DNA from: HGM13006 sp963649625
Lineage (GTDB): Bacteria > Bacillota > Clostridia > Oscillospirales > Oscillospiraceae
DNA length: 13,132 bases
NCBI GenBank assembly: GCA_963649625.1
Contig: CAVJIP010000191.1
Span: 1 to 13,132 of the forward strand
Reading direction: 5' to 3'
Of this stretch, positions 5,218 to 12,490 are shown one piece after another (the stretch's first letter is position 1; the number at the start of each line of letters is the position of its first letter). Both the position numbers and the translations under genes were made by a program. The notes beneath the pieces are model-generated. The model searched no databases, was not told the origin of the DNA, and worked only from the letters and a program-made list of their open reading frames with translations.

Positions 5218-5928
5218 TTATTCCGCATCGGCTTTTCCGAATATTCTCCTGTCCAGGCCGGTCATCCAGCGGCGGAGCCGGGCACCCATGGCGCATTTTC
5301 GGCTCAGGTACAGACACCCCTCCGCCAGCAGCACCCCGGCCACCACGTCCGCCAGAACGTGCTGCCGGGTCAGCACCGTGGAGACGCAGATCAGCAGGGC
5401 CGCCACCAGGGAAAAGACACGATACCACCGGGGCACGTCCCTTCTCCCCCGGAGGCCCGCAAAGCAAATCCAGCTCTCCAGACAGTGGATGGAGGGGAAC
5501 AGATTGGTGGGGGCATCCAGGGCGTAAATCAGCCCCAGAAGCCGGTCACATGGCTCTGTACCCAGAGTCGGGCGCAGGTTGGTGGTAGGCAGTGCCACAA
5601 AAATCACCCCGCAGAGGAGCTTGGCCATAACCTCCCCGGTCATAATGGTATACCAGTTCTCCCCCCGGGCCAGCAGCACATAGCCTGCGATCCAAAAGAG
5701 AAAGGCCCCCACATAGACCAGCACCCAGGTCGGCACCACCGGAATCAGCTCATCCAAAGGCGTGGTCATATTCAACTTGTCCCGGCCCGCCGTCAGCCAT
5801 TGGGCCCCCCAGTACACCGTCCCGTTGAGCACCACGCAAAACAGCGCCCCCAGCAGTCGGCTGCTGGGCAGCAGGCCGGAAAGCATTCTGTCATACCACC
5901 GGCCCAGCCGGTTCCTGTACCCGTCCAA
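5218..5928 (-). CDS. PAP2 / inositolphosphotransferase-like membrane phosphatase
   Basis: A 236-residue multi-pass membrane protein with the three lipid-phosphatase motifs. C1 is around LRPTLGTEP (R119-P120), C2 is NLFPSIHCLES (P145-S-I-H148), and C3 is TRQHVLADVVAG (H190 and D194). The C2 variant PSIHC in place of PSGH resembles the Aur1/Ipt1-like PAP2 branch, which moves or hydrolyses phospho-head groups. About six hydrophobic helices are visible. The start is TTG at 5928: GGGGGAG lies 4 nt upstream, while the next ATG (15 codons in) has no better site. The gene overlaps the psd 3' end by 38 nt and closes the four-gene lipid operon. Likely roles are PGP or PA dephosphorylation or head-group transfer at the outer membrane face; the substrate cannot be read from the sequence. 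Confidence 0.85.
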   Translation of the reverse strand: MDGYRNRLGRWYDRMLSGLLPSSRLLGALFCVVLNGTVYWGAQWLTAGRDKLNMTTPLDELIPVVPTWVLVYVGAFLFWIAGYVLLARGENWYTIMTGEVMAKLLCGVIFVALPTTNLRPTLGTEPCDRLLGLIYALDAPTNLFPSIHCLESWICFAGLRGRRDVPRWYRVFSLVAALLICVSTVLTRQHVLADVVAGVLLAEGCLYLSRKCAMGARLRRWMTGLDRRIFGKADAE

Positions 5929-6775
5929 TTCGCTCCCCCATTTTTACCAGTGTTTCTTCCCCTGCCGTGGAATTTTTCAAAATATCCGGGTCAATCTGGG
6001 CAAAGCCCTTTTCCAGCAGCAAAATCACCGTGGACCCGCCGAACTGGAACAGTCCCTTTTCCTCGCCCCGGGACACCATGTCCCCCGGCAGGTGGTTTTT
6101 GATTTTCCCCACCAGCATGGCCCCCACCTCCATCATCAGGACGGTGCCAAAGCAGTAGGTTTCCAGGCACATATATTCCCTGGTGTTTTCCCGGTAGATG
6201 GGCCGGGCCCCGGCGGCCCGGGGATTTACCGTGTGACAGACCCCCGGAATGTGAACCTCCCGGCCGGGCTTGCCGTCGGCGGGATAGCAATATCTGTGGT
6301 AGTCGTCCACGGTCAGCCGGAACAGCAGCAGCATTCCCTCCCGGTATTTCCGGGCCAGGGCCTCATCCCGCAGCAGCTCCTCCAGGGTATAGGACACCCC
6401 CTTGATTAGAAACCTGCTCCCCGGCCAAATGGGAAGGGCCGTGAGCTTTCCGTCACAGGGGGCAATCAGATGTCTGGGCTCCATGTCCACAGGCCGCCGC
6501 TCCGGGCGGATGGTGCGGGTGAAGAAGTCGTTAAAGGAGCTGTATTCCCGCTCCGGGTAGTCCGACAAATCCAGCCGGTTTTTCCGTACAAAGGGCCCCA
6601 CCAGCCGGCGGGAAATCGGCTTTTCCAGGAACCATCCGGCCACCCGGCTCACCCAGGGGCGAACCAAAAGCCACAGAAGCACCCGTCCGGGCCTGCTGCC
6701 GTAGAGCCAGTCGATCAGCCGGCCCTGGCCGTCATAGGTGGTCACCAGAACCCCGTCCCGGCGGCGGCTATTCAT
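5891..6775 (-). CDS. psd: Phosphatidylserine decarboxylase proenzyme
   Basis: A 294-residue enzyme that converts phosphatidylserine to phosphatidylethanolamine at the membrane, using a pyruvoyl group made by self-cleavage. The cleavage motif is FGGST (G246-G247-S248-T249), with S248 the pyruvoyl-forming serine; many family members have LGST, and the GGST form is accepted in the Clostridia-type Psd. Other conserved sites are APCDGK (D108), DDYHRYCYPADG (H160) and CHTVNP (about 180-185). The N-terminal region (about 30-65) is amphipathic and basic and may bind membrane. GGGAG 5 nt before ATG 6775 sets the start, and the ATG overlaps the pssA stop by 8 nt. It is the second enzymatic step of the PE pathway encoded by this operon. 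Confidence 0.96.
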   Translation of the reverse strand: MNSRRRDGVLVTTYDGQGRLIDWLYGSRPGRVLLWLLVRPWVSRVAGWFLEKPISRRLVGPFVRKNRLDLSDYPEREYSSFNDFFTRTIRPERRPVDMEPRHLIAPCDGKLTALPIWPGSRFLIKGVSYTLEELLRDEALARKYREGMLLLFRLTVDDYHRYCYPADGKPGREVHIPGVCHTVNPRAAGARPIYRENTREYMCLETYCFGTVLMMEVGAMLVGKIKNHLPGDMVSRGEEKGLFQFGGSTVILLLEKGFAQIDPDILKNSTAGEETLVKMGERIGRVQEPAGPVV

Positions 6776-7463
6776 TGCCGCTCCCTATGAGCTGGTCAAT
6801 GAGCCGTCCGCTGACCGGCGGATGCTGCCGCACCGCCCGGGTTCTGGAAAACAGCACGATCACCGCCACCGCACAGGCCACAATGGCAATCAGGCACATA
6901 ATCACCCAATTTTTCGGCTTTTTCAGCTTAAAATCCACAATAAAAAGGGTGGCCACCACCAGAAGCATAATCAGCAGAATCAAACGGAACGCCTGCTCCG
7001 ACACCACAAAGCGCAAAAGAAAGGTCAGCGGCAGAATCACCGCAATGGAGGTAATGGGCAGGCCGTGGTAGACCTTCTCCCCCTGGTCGGCCCCCGTTTG
7101 GCGGCCTGTTTCCAGCACGTTAAAAAAGCCCAGGCGAATCACTCCGCAGACGCAGTAGAAGCCAATGGCCAGCAGGCCGAGAACCCCCCGAAGGCCCATA
7201 AGGTAGCAAATCATGGCCGGGAACACCCCAAAGCACACCACGTCACAGAGGGAATCCAGCTGGATTCCGTAGAGCTGCTCCTCCGGCGTCCGATTCTTCT
7301 TTGTTCGGGCGATTTTCCCGTCAAAGGTATCGCACAGCCCCGACAGGGCCAGACATACAATGGCCAGGCGAAAATGCCCATCCATGGCCTGGGTCATGCC
7401 GAACACGGAGGAGAGCAGACTGATAAAGGTCAGCACCACCGTATAGTCGTAAAAACCGATCAT
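6768..7463 (-). CDS. pssA: CDP-diacylglycerol-serine O-phosphatidyltransferase (PS synthase)
   Basis: A 231-residue integral membrane enzyme making phosphatidylserine from CDP-DAG and serine. The CDP-alcohol phosphotransferase signature is complete: D45-x2-D48-G49-x2-A52-R53, a 12-residue spacer, then G66-x3-D70-x3-D74. The spacer TKKNRTPEEQLY is longer than the minimal eight residues, as in Bacillus/Clostridia-type PssA. Six to eight hydrophobic helices follow, with the usual HGLPIT motif (conserved in PssA) in the second half. The true start is ATG 7463 (GAGG 5 nt upstream), although the frame stays open well upstream. It overlaps the flippase-like gene by 4 nt (ATGA) and feeds its product to psd directly downstream. 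Confidence 0.95.
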   Translation of the reverse strand: MIGFYDYTVVLTFISLLSSVFGMTQAMDGHFRLAIVCLALSGLCDTFDGKIARTKKNRTPEEQLYGIQLDSLCDVVCFGVFPAMICYLMGLRGVLGLLAIGFYCVCGVIRLGFFNVLETGRQTGADQGEKVYHGLPITSIAVILPLTFLLRFVVSEQAFRLILLIMLLVVATLFIVDFKLKKPKNWVIMCLIAIVACAVAVIVLFSRTRAVRQHPPVSGRLIDQLIGSGNE

Positions 7464-8500
7464 CTTTCCTCTTCCTCTCTTTTCTGTGCCCCCAAAAGGA
7501 AGGCCGCCCCGGCAGTAAATCCGGCACTGAGCAGCAGCTGGCCGTAATAACTGATGCCCCGGCTGACCAGCAACACCGGCAGGGCAAAGTCCTTGCCGCA
7601 GACCGCCGGGAAAATCCCCATAAACATGGTTTCGCTGGCCCCCATGCCTCCGGGCAGGGGCAAAAGGTCCGTCCCCATGGAGATCATAGCCTGGAGGATC
7701 ACGGCGGCCATCAGCCCCGTATGGTGTAGACCGAAGGAGCGCATGGCCATCCAGGTCACGGCAAAGAGAAGGCTCCGCTGGAGCACCGTCAGCAGCATCA
7801 CCCGCAGAAGCATCCCCCAATGGTGAGAAAAGCATCGGGCCACATCCCGGTATTTTCCCATCCACCGGCCCAGGGCCTCCGCCCGCTCCGGCAGCTTTCC
7901 CCTGGGGCGGATACCCTCCAGCCCACGGATGCACAGGCGCAAAAAACCCTCCACCAGCCCCGGGCAGAATACCAGCAGCAGATACAGCCCCACAAAGGCC
8001 ACATTCAGCCCCAGACCCAGATAGCACCAGCCCATCACCGGCCGGAGTGCCGCCAGAACAGCGGGAGGCCGCAGGAGAAACACCCCCAGGCCGTAGCCCA
8101 CCAGCACCAGCTTATAGGTGATCGTCACCAGCATCAGCACCGGCACGGACACGGAAGCCGGAATCCCGTCTTTTTTCATAAAGTACACCTGGGCAGGCTG
8201 TCCGCCTCCGGCGGAGGGGGTAATGCAGCTAAAGAAAAAGCCAATGAAGGAATAGAGAACGCAGTGGGTCAGCCGGTGGGACGTGCCCAGTGTCCCCATG
8301 ATGTCGTGGAGCACTAGGGACTCCCCCAGAATAAACAGTATCACCAGGATAAAGCCTGCCAGCCACCAGCGCCAGTCTGCACTTTTCAGCAGCATTTTCA
8401 GCCGGCCCAGGTCACTGCCATGGAACAGCCCATACAGGGTCAGCCCGATGACCAGCACCAAAAACAGCCCGTTCCATATCCATTTCCGTTGATTCTTCAT
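7460..8500 (-). CDS. Flippase-like lysylphosphatidylglycerol-synthase TM-domain protein
   Basis: A 346-residue membrane protein of the LPG_synthase_TM / UPF0104 (AglD-like) family, with about eight helices and no C-terminal aminoacyl-transferase domain. Family hallmarks are FFFSCITPSAGGGQPAQVYFMKK (about residues 85-107) and the later LPLPGGMGASE (about 290-300). In MprF the equivalent domain flips aminoacyl-PG; stand-alone members are thought to move or modify membrane lipids, but most are uncharacterised. ATG 8500 is chosen over an upstream TTG (8542) because GGAG lies 9 nt before it and the encoded MKNQRKWIWNG fits a cytoplasmic basic N-terminus before the first helix. As first gene of the operon with pssA and psd, a role in PS/PE transbilayer movement is attractive but inferred. 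Confidence 0.87.
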   Translation of the reverse strand: MKNQRKWIWNGLFLVLVIGLTLYGLFHGSDLGRLKMLLKSADWRWWLAGFILVILFILGESLVLHDIMGTLGTSHRLTHCVLYSFIGFFFSCITPSAGGGQPAQVYFMKKDGIPASVSVPVLMLVTITYKLVLVGYGLGVFLLRPPAVLAALRPVMGWCYLGLGLNVAFVGLYLLLVFCPGLVEGFLRLCIRGLEGIRPRGKLPERAEALGRWMGKYRDVARCFSHHWGMLLRVMLLTVLQRSLLFAVTWMAMRSFGLHHTGLMAAVILQAMISMGTDLLPLPGGMGASETMFMGIFPAVCGKDFALPVLLVSRGISYYGQLLLSAGFTAGAAFLLGAQKREEEER

Positions 8501-8529
8501 GGGCCACAACTCCAGATTGGAATATCTGT

Positions 8530-8558
8530 ATTGTATCAGCAATCCCGGAATCCCGCAA
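8530..8558 (-). promoter_or_regulatory. Candidate promoter of the phospholipid operon
   Basis: On the minus strand TTGCGG (8553-8558) and TACAAT (8530-8535) are 17 bp apart, with TGA directly before TACAAT making an extended -10. A second, almost identical extended -10 (TGATACAAT, hexamer at 8655-8660) lies further upstream with a poor -35, so two start sites are possible. Confidence 0.45.
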
Positions 8559-8599
8559 TTAAAAACCCATTAAGGTTTGTGGAAATCCTACGGAGGATG

Positions 8600-8617
8600 G
8601 TATGATTTCAATCATAC
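8600..8617. promoter_or_regulatory. Perfect 18-bp palindrome, candidate operator
   Basis: GTATGATTTCAATCATAC is an exact inverted repeat of 8-bp arms around TC. It lies between two candidate promoters of the lipid operon: about 75 bp upstream of the start predicted for the proximal one and about 30-50 bp downstream of the distal one. Size and symmetry fit a dimeric helix-turn-helix regulator such as a MarR or TetR protein. It does not match the FapR consensus I know. With only a 2-nt centre it is a poor RNA hairpin, which favours a DNA-binding role. Confidence 0.45.
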
Positions 8618-8727
8618 AACAGCACAAATATGTGGATTTGGCAAGCTGTCTTTCATTGTATCATAATCCGGTGGGAAAGGCCAGGGGCACTTTCTCCTTT
8701 TTTCGATTTCCAAGAAATCCGGGCAGG

Positions 8728-8765
8728 AAAAAATCGGGGGCCGCCTCTTGGCGAGACAGCCCCTG
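8728..8765 (-). terminator. Intrinsic terminator of the 3-hydroxyacyl-CoA dehydrogenase gene
   Basis: On the minus strand GGGGC...GCCCC encloses an inner GCC-AAGA-GGC stem with an internal loop, followed by CGATTTTTT. It begins 13 nt after the gene's stop codon. Confidence 0.7.
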
Positions 8766-8777
8766 AACTATGTTCTG

Positions 8778-9731
8778 TTACCGATAGCTGTAAAAGCCCT
8801 CTCCGGCGTTGACACCGGTTTTGCCTGCGTCGATGTACTCCTTAAGCAGCGCCGCCACCTTGCCGTAGACGGAATTTTCGTCCTTGGCCGCCGGATTCAT
8901 AATCACGATGTTGTAGGCCGTTTGCAGTCCCACAATGTCCAGAATCCGGAAGGGCCCCAAGGGGGCGCCGGTGGCCGTGGTCCAGGTCAGGTCAATAGTT
9001 TCCGGGTCGGCCACTCCGTTGACCTGGAGGGTCTGGGCCGCCATCAGGAAGGGCACCAGCAGGGAGTTGAGAATATACCCCGGCTGCTCCTTTTTTAGAC
9101 ATAGGGGAATCATGCCGATTTCACGGGCAAACTCCGTCACCGCCTGATAGGCCGCCGGGTCTGTCCCGTCGTGGCCCATGACCTCGGCGGTGTTGTTCTT
9201 CCAGACCTCGTTGGCAAAGTGCAGGGCCAGGTATTTCTCCGGCCGGCCGGTGTAGTCCCGGAACATACTGGGCAGCAGGGTGGAGGAATTGGTGACGATT
9301 ACCGTTTGTTCCGGCAGCACCCCCGCCAGTTTGGTATAAAAGTCGATTTTGTCCTGGGGGGCCTCGGAGACGGACTCAATGACCAAATCCGCATCCTTTA
9401 CCGCCTCCCCCATGTCCGTGACAAAGCGGATGCCCTCCAGAGCCACCTGGGCCTGGCCCTTCAGCTCCTCCAGCTCCAGGACGGTGGTATTCTTCAGGCC
9501 GTCCACCAGGCCCCGGGCATATAGCTTGGTGTCCGTGCCGCAGCCGGGCTTCATGGCCTCCAGGGTCTGCTGATAGATTCCGCAGAGCCGCTGGAACTTG
9601 GGCTTTGCCCGTTCAATGGAGCCCTCGCTCCGCAGCCACACGGTGACAGGAAAGCCCTTATAGGCGATTTGATAGGCGATCTGGCTGCCTAAAACGCCGC
9701 CTCCCGCCACCACAATATTCCGAAAACTCAT
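8778..9731 (-). CDS. 3-hydroxyacyl-CoA dehydrogenase, NAD-binding family
   Basis: A 317-residue cytoplasmic dehydrogenase, oxidising or reducing a 3-hydroxyacyl-CoA with NAD(P). The Rossmann loop is G10-G-G-V-L-G15, with IES at 118-120, TNSSTL (147-152), the catalytic-His region ALHFANE (H171), the partner Glu in TAEVMGH (E183), and the C-terminal domain signature GAPLGPFRILDIVGL. Length is close to that of 3-hydroxybutyryl-CoA dehydrogenases (about 280-320). ATG 9731 is the start: AAAGGAG is 8 nt upstream, and an in-frame GTG further 5' would put that site inside the gene. It stands alone, with promoter element and terminator, and no crotonase, thiolase or butyryl-CoA dehydrogenase nearby. 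A role in butyrate metabolism is therefore possible but not shown; diverged substrate use is equally possible. Confidence 0.9.
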   Translation of the reverse strand: MSFRNIVVAGGGVLGSQIAYQIAYKGFPVTVWLRSEGSIERAKPKFQRLCGIYQQTLEAMKPGCGTDTKLYARGLVDGLKNTTVLELEELKGQAQVALEGIRFVTDMGEAVKDADLVIESVSEAPQDKIDFYTKLAGVLPEQTVIVTNSSTLLPSMFRDYTGRPEKYLALHFANEVWKNNTAEVMGHDGTDPAAYQAVTEFAREIGMIPLCLKKEQPGYILNSLLVPFLMAAQTLQVNGVADPETIDLTWTTATGAPLGPFRILDIVGLQTAYNIVIMNPAAKDENSVYGKVAALLKEYIDAGKTGVNAGEGFYSYR

Positions 9732-9773
9732 GGGATATGCTCCTTTCAGCACTTATTTTCTGTTTATGCTATT

Positions 9774-9779
9774 ATTATA
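9774..9779 (-). promoter_or_regulatory. -10 box of the dehydrogenase gene
   Basis: A consensus TATAAT on the minus strand sits about 43 bp before the start codon in an AT-rich patch. No good -35 hexamer is visible 16-18 bp upstream (best is GGGACT at 17), so an activator may be needed. Confidence 0.45.
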
Positions 9780-9859
9780 GCCTTTTTGTCCCAAAAGTCC
9801 CTGTTTGTTTTCTTAAAAGTTTCCCAAAGCCTTGTGCATTTTCACAGGCAGACAAGCAG

Positions 9860-10060
9860 TCCCCGCTTTATCTTCCGCCGTACAGTCCGGATTTGAATCC
9901 GATTGAAATGCTGTGGTCGAAAGTAAAGGCACTTCTGCGCAAATGGGGCTGTCGGACTGCTGCGCTTTTGCCGTCAGCCGTTGAACGTGCTTTTTCGCTT
10001 GTCACTAAAAAGGATTGTTCCGGTTGGTTTGATGCGGATGGATACTGCTGGGCTTTTTGA
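9860..10060 (+). pseudogene. IS630-family transposase, 3' remnant
   Basis: The plus strand reads SPLYLPPYSPDLNPIEMLWS, then KVKALLRKWGCRTAALLPSAVERAFSLV and a TGA at 10058-10060. PPYSPDLNPIEMLWSKVK is the hallmark of the last DDE motif (the E of DDE_3) in IS630-type transposases. Only the final 60 or so residues survive: upstream the frame runs into non-homologous sequence around 9845-9880 that includes the dehydrogenase promoter region, and no second catalytic Asp or left end is present. It cannot transpose alone. It separates the core genes from the restriction-modification cassette. Confidence 0.8.
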
Positions 10061-10061
10061 G

Positions 10062-10105
10062 AAGTGCTATAAATCAAAATTGTCCTTGACAAAGGGAGCA
10101 CTTTA
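10062..10105. mobile_element. Probable right end of the IS630-type element
   Basis: Just after the transposase stop, AAGTGCT (10062-10068) is repeated inverted as AGCACTT (10097-10103), directly followed by TA (10104-10105). IS630 elements insert at TA, so the outer AGCACTT-TA is a reasonable candidate for the terminal repeat and target dinucleotide. The left end is missing, so it cannot be confirmed here. Confidence 0.3.
10080..10092 (-). terminator. Weak hairpin beyond the restriction endonuclease gene
   Basis: TTGTC-AAG-GACAA followed by TTTTGATTT on the minus strand, about 70 nt past the endonuclease stop. The 5-bp stem is short, so it would be an inefficient terminator, and it may be part of the IS end instead. 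Confidence 0.25.
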
Positions 10106-10159
10106 AAGCTTGGGATGGTCTCAAAGGGTTTCAAAGGTGATGGTGCCGGATTCGTTCCT

Positions 10160-11224
10160 CTACCTTTTCACGATGCCATGGCTCCCCCAAAAGAGCGTTT
10201 TTAAGGCATCCATAGAGACATCATAATCGACCGCTGCGCTTTTTGAAGCCAAATCCGCCCACTGAAGCAGCCTTTGATTCAGTGCCTCGGCCTGGATGCG
10301 CCGGGTGTCTCTTAGGGCCATAGGGTCTGCCTGCCCCATTCTGTTCAAAAACAAAGCTGCACCGCTCTTGATTCTCCGATACACCCCCGGGAGCCTTACG
10401 CTTTTCCCGTTGGACAGCAGCATTTCCTCCTGTCCGCCGGCTGAAAATTGATCTCGAATGTGCGGGTCAACCACCCCCTGTGCAGTCAGCCACAGGGCAT
10501 ATCGGTCATAATTGCCGCCAAAGATTTCCGGGTAGTTCACGCAGCCAAACATGGTGTACAACCTTTTTTCCTCCGGGGATATATTTTTCCACAGCCTTAT
10601 TGTTGCGCAGACCGTTTCCTCGGCGGAGTCTCCCGTCCACCACAGGCTTTCGCCTGCCTTGAGCCGGCTGCGATAATACTTCGCCACCGGGGCCACCGGG
10701 TTGTCCATGGTTCTTAGCGCAGCATAGGAAACGCCCATTTTATCAAAAATGGTTTTGCCCGGGGGAAGGTGCATATCAATTAAATACCGGGGCATATGGG
10801 TTACTGCAATTCCATACAGGCACTGCTCATAGGGTCTGGATAAAAAGGCAATGGGATCTCCTCCCAATTTTCCGAAGGTCATATAGATTCGTTCTATGCC
10901 GCTGACTCTTGTGGTTTCCAGAATGCTGCCGCCTGTGGAAGTCCAGTGATCCTCCTTGGTGCTTTTTACCTCTACTCCATAGTATTTCGCCGCAATAATA
11001 TCCGGAAACCTTTGCCCGGATATTTTCTCAATGGTATGTGCAAAGGCCGTGCCCTTTGCCGCCTCATCCAGGGCCGCCTTCACGTCATCCTCTAAAAGGC
11101 GTCCTCCTCTGGTCACATAATAGTCGGGCCTTTTTAGGGCATCCTCATTTAGGAGTGCGTCCGTTTTTTGCATGAGCTGCTGAAATTCCAGGAGGGAGGG
11201 GTGCGGATTAACCGATATTAGCAT
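10160..11224 (-). CDS. Type II restriction endonuclease, PD-(D/E)XK type
   Basis: A 354-residue protein predicted to be the nuclease partner of the methyltransferase encoded directly upstream. A PD-(D/E)XK core is visible: RFPDIIAAKYYGVEVKSTK gives P74-D75, nine residues, then E85-V-K87, with acidic LLEDDVK (about E45-D47) upstream as a possible extra metal or structural site. ATG 11224 is the start: GGGAGGA is 5 nt before it and it overlaps the methyltransferase 3' end by 17 nt. The frame stays open a further 53 codons upstream, but that stretch is only a shadow of the methyltransferase C-terminus. The rest (GGSILETTRVSGIERIYMTF, then LGGDPIAF and CVNYPEIFGGNYDRYALWL) does not match a restriction enzyme I can name, so recognition sequence and subtype are open. 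Placement makes the role strongly likely. Confidence 0.82.
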   Translation of the reverse strand: MLISVNPHPSLLEFQQLMQKTDALLNEDALKRPDYYVTRGGRLLEDDVKAALDEAAKGTAFAHTIEKISGQRFPDIIAAKYYGVEVKSTKEDHWTSTGGSILETTRVSGIERIYMTFGKLGGDPIAFLSRPYEQCLYGIAVTHMPRYLIDMHLPPGKTIFDKMGVSYAALRTMDNPVAPVAKYYRSRLKAGESLWWTGDSAEETVCATIRLWKNISPEEKRLYTMFGCVNYPEIFGGNYDRYALWLTAQGVVDPHIRDQFSAGGQEEMLLSNGKSVRLPGVYRRIKSGAALFLNRMGQADPMALRDTRRIQAEALNQRLLQWADLASKSAAVDYDVSMDALKTLFWGSHGIVKR

Positions 11225-12467
11225 ACTTGTCCTCCCGGAAATACAGGCTCCATTTCTCCGACAGATGCTTTGCAATATTATAGGCCAGGACGCAGGGCAC
11301 TGCGTTGCCAATGAGCTTGTAGGCGTCACTGGCGGAAACGCCGACGCCATTTTCTGCTTTTGGCAGGATAAATTGGTAGTCATCCGGGAAGGTCTGGATT
11401 CTGGCGCATTCCCGGACGGTCAGTCTGCGCTCTTGCAGTCCGGCGGACAGCTCCTCCCTATGGTCGCCGCCATGCTCCCGGCTCAGACGGCGAAATTCGA
11501 TATTGCCATGATGCTCTGAGCGGATGGTGGGACCGATACAATCCAATTTCACCTCTGTTTGTCCCTGGCAATGCTTTCCCATGTACTTGGCCTTGGAATA
11601 TTTTGACTGGGAAAGGTCCTTTGCCGCATCGGGCTCCGCCAGGCCCCGGAGGGCCTCCCGGCAGGTAACGGGCGCACACAGGGCCATGTCCTCCACCGTA
11701 TATCCATGGGTCCTAGGCGGATAGGGGTCATATTCGGCGGGAATCACCCTTTGGGTCAAGGCATCCAGGGCCTCCTTCCTTAGCCTTGCTTTACGGAAGC
11801 CCAGGAAAATCACCCGTTCTCTGGACTGGGGCACCCCATAATCTGCCGCATGAAGCACCCTGGCTGGAACGACCACATAGCCCCCATGGGCGGCTTCGGC
11901 AAAATCCTGCTCAATCACCCCTTGGACATCCTCCAGGTTGGTCAGTCCCTTCACATTCTCCGCCACAAACAGGGCCGGTCTTGTGAGGGTGATCACCTCT
12001 CGCATCCACATATAAAGCTGTCCCCGGCTTTCCACGGAGGGCTCTCCCACCTGTAGTCTGCCTCCATTGTGGCTTTTTTCCGAATGAAAGCCCTTGCGCT
12101 TTCCCGCCACGGAAAAATCCTGACAGGGAAATCCGCCGGTGACAACGTCTATGTCCGAGGGGAAAAGGGCCTCGCCTCTCTCTGCGCCCTTTACCAGGTC
12201 AACAATGCTGCCCAAATGATAAAGCCCCTCCGCATTGGGCAGCCGGGAGGAAAAATACGACACCCAGGCCGCCTTGGCATCCGGCCTGATGTCATTGGCG
12301 AAAACCGTATGGAAACCTGTCTCGGCCACCCTGACCGTGTCACCCTTTTCTTCTGTGATCCAGTTGGGGTGCAGTCTGCTGTTCATGGAACCCTTGAGGC
12401 AGGTAAAGCCCCCCTCAAACCCAATGTCCATGCCGCCGCAGCCGGAAAACAAAGATAATACCTTCAT
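11208..12467 (-). CDS. DNA (cytosine-5-)-methyltransferase
   Basis: A 419-residue C5 methyltransferase that methylates a specific DNA site with AdoMet to protect it from the downstream nuclease. Motifs are in order: I FSGCGGMDIGF (7-17), IV GGFPCQDFSVAG with catalytic C115, VI ENV (170-172), VIII QSRERV (214-219), a target-recognition region about 235-345, IX RRLTVRECARIQTFP (347-361), and X GNAVP (387-391). Between motifs I and II there is an insertion of about 25 residues (LKGSMNSRLHPNWITEEKGD) not seen in minimal enzymes such as M.HhaI; the same kind of insertion occurs in some restriction-linked C5 enzymes. AAGGA 5 nt before ATG 12467 sets the start. It overlaps the nuclease gene, so translation is coupled and protection is made first. 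No control (C) protein gene is present. Confidence 0.95.
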   Translation of the reverse strand: MKVLSLFSGCGGMDIGFEGGFTCLKGSMNSRLHPNWITEEKGDTVRVAETGFHTVFANDIRPDAKAAWVSYFSSRLPNAEGLYHLGSIVDLVKGAERGEALFPSDIDVVTGGFPCQDFSVAGKRKGFHSEKSHNGGRLQVGEPSVESRGQLYMWMREVITLTRPALFVAENVKGLTNLEDVQGVIEQDFAEAAHGGYVVVPARVLHAADYGVPQSRERVIFLGFRKARLRKEALDALTQRVIPAEYDPYPPRTHGYTVEDMALCAPVTCREALRGLAEPDAAKDLSQSKYSKAKYMGKHCQGQTEVKLDCIGPTIRSEHHGNIEFRRLSREHGGDHREELSAGLQERRLTVRECARIQTFPDDYQFILPKAENGVGVSASDAYKLIGNAVPCVLAYNIAKHLSEKWSLYFREDKYANIG

Positions 12468-12490
12468 AGATTTCCTTACCTTTCATGAAA

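Noticed and set aside
5167..6102. Plus-strand ORF of 311 codons
   Set aside because: It lies opposite psd and the PAP2 gene, has a Pro/Gln/His-rich composition typical of antisense GC-rich frames and no ribosome site or family resemblance.
6738..7547. Plus-strand ORF of 269 codons
   Set aside because: Antisense shadow of pssA and the psd start; low-complexity His/Gln/Asn composition.
6768..8027. Long N-terminal extension of pssA
   Set aside because: The extension only reads through the flippase-like gene in another frame; the good ribosome site and the normal PssA start are at 7463.
8630..8812. Plus-strand ORF of 60 codons in the gap before the lipid operon
   Set aside because: No ribosome site or family resemblance, and it crosses the dehydrogenase terminator.
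9868..10134. Minus-strand ORF of 88 codons
   Set aside because: Antisense to the IS630 transposase remnant, whose DDE_3 motif fixes the coding strand as plus.
11225..11383. 53-codon N-terminal extension of the restriction endonuclease
   Set aside because: It is the methyltransferase C-terminus in another frame; ATG 11224 has a GGGAGGA site and a typical 17-nt overlap.
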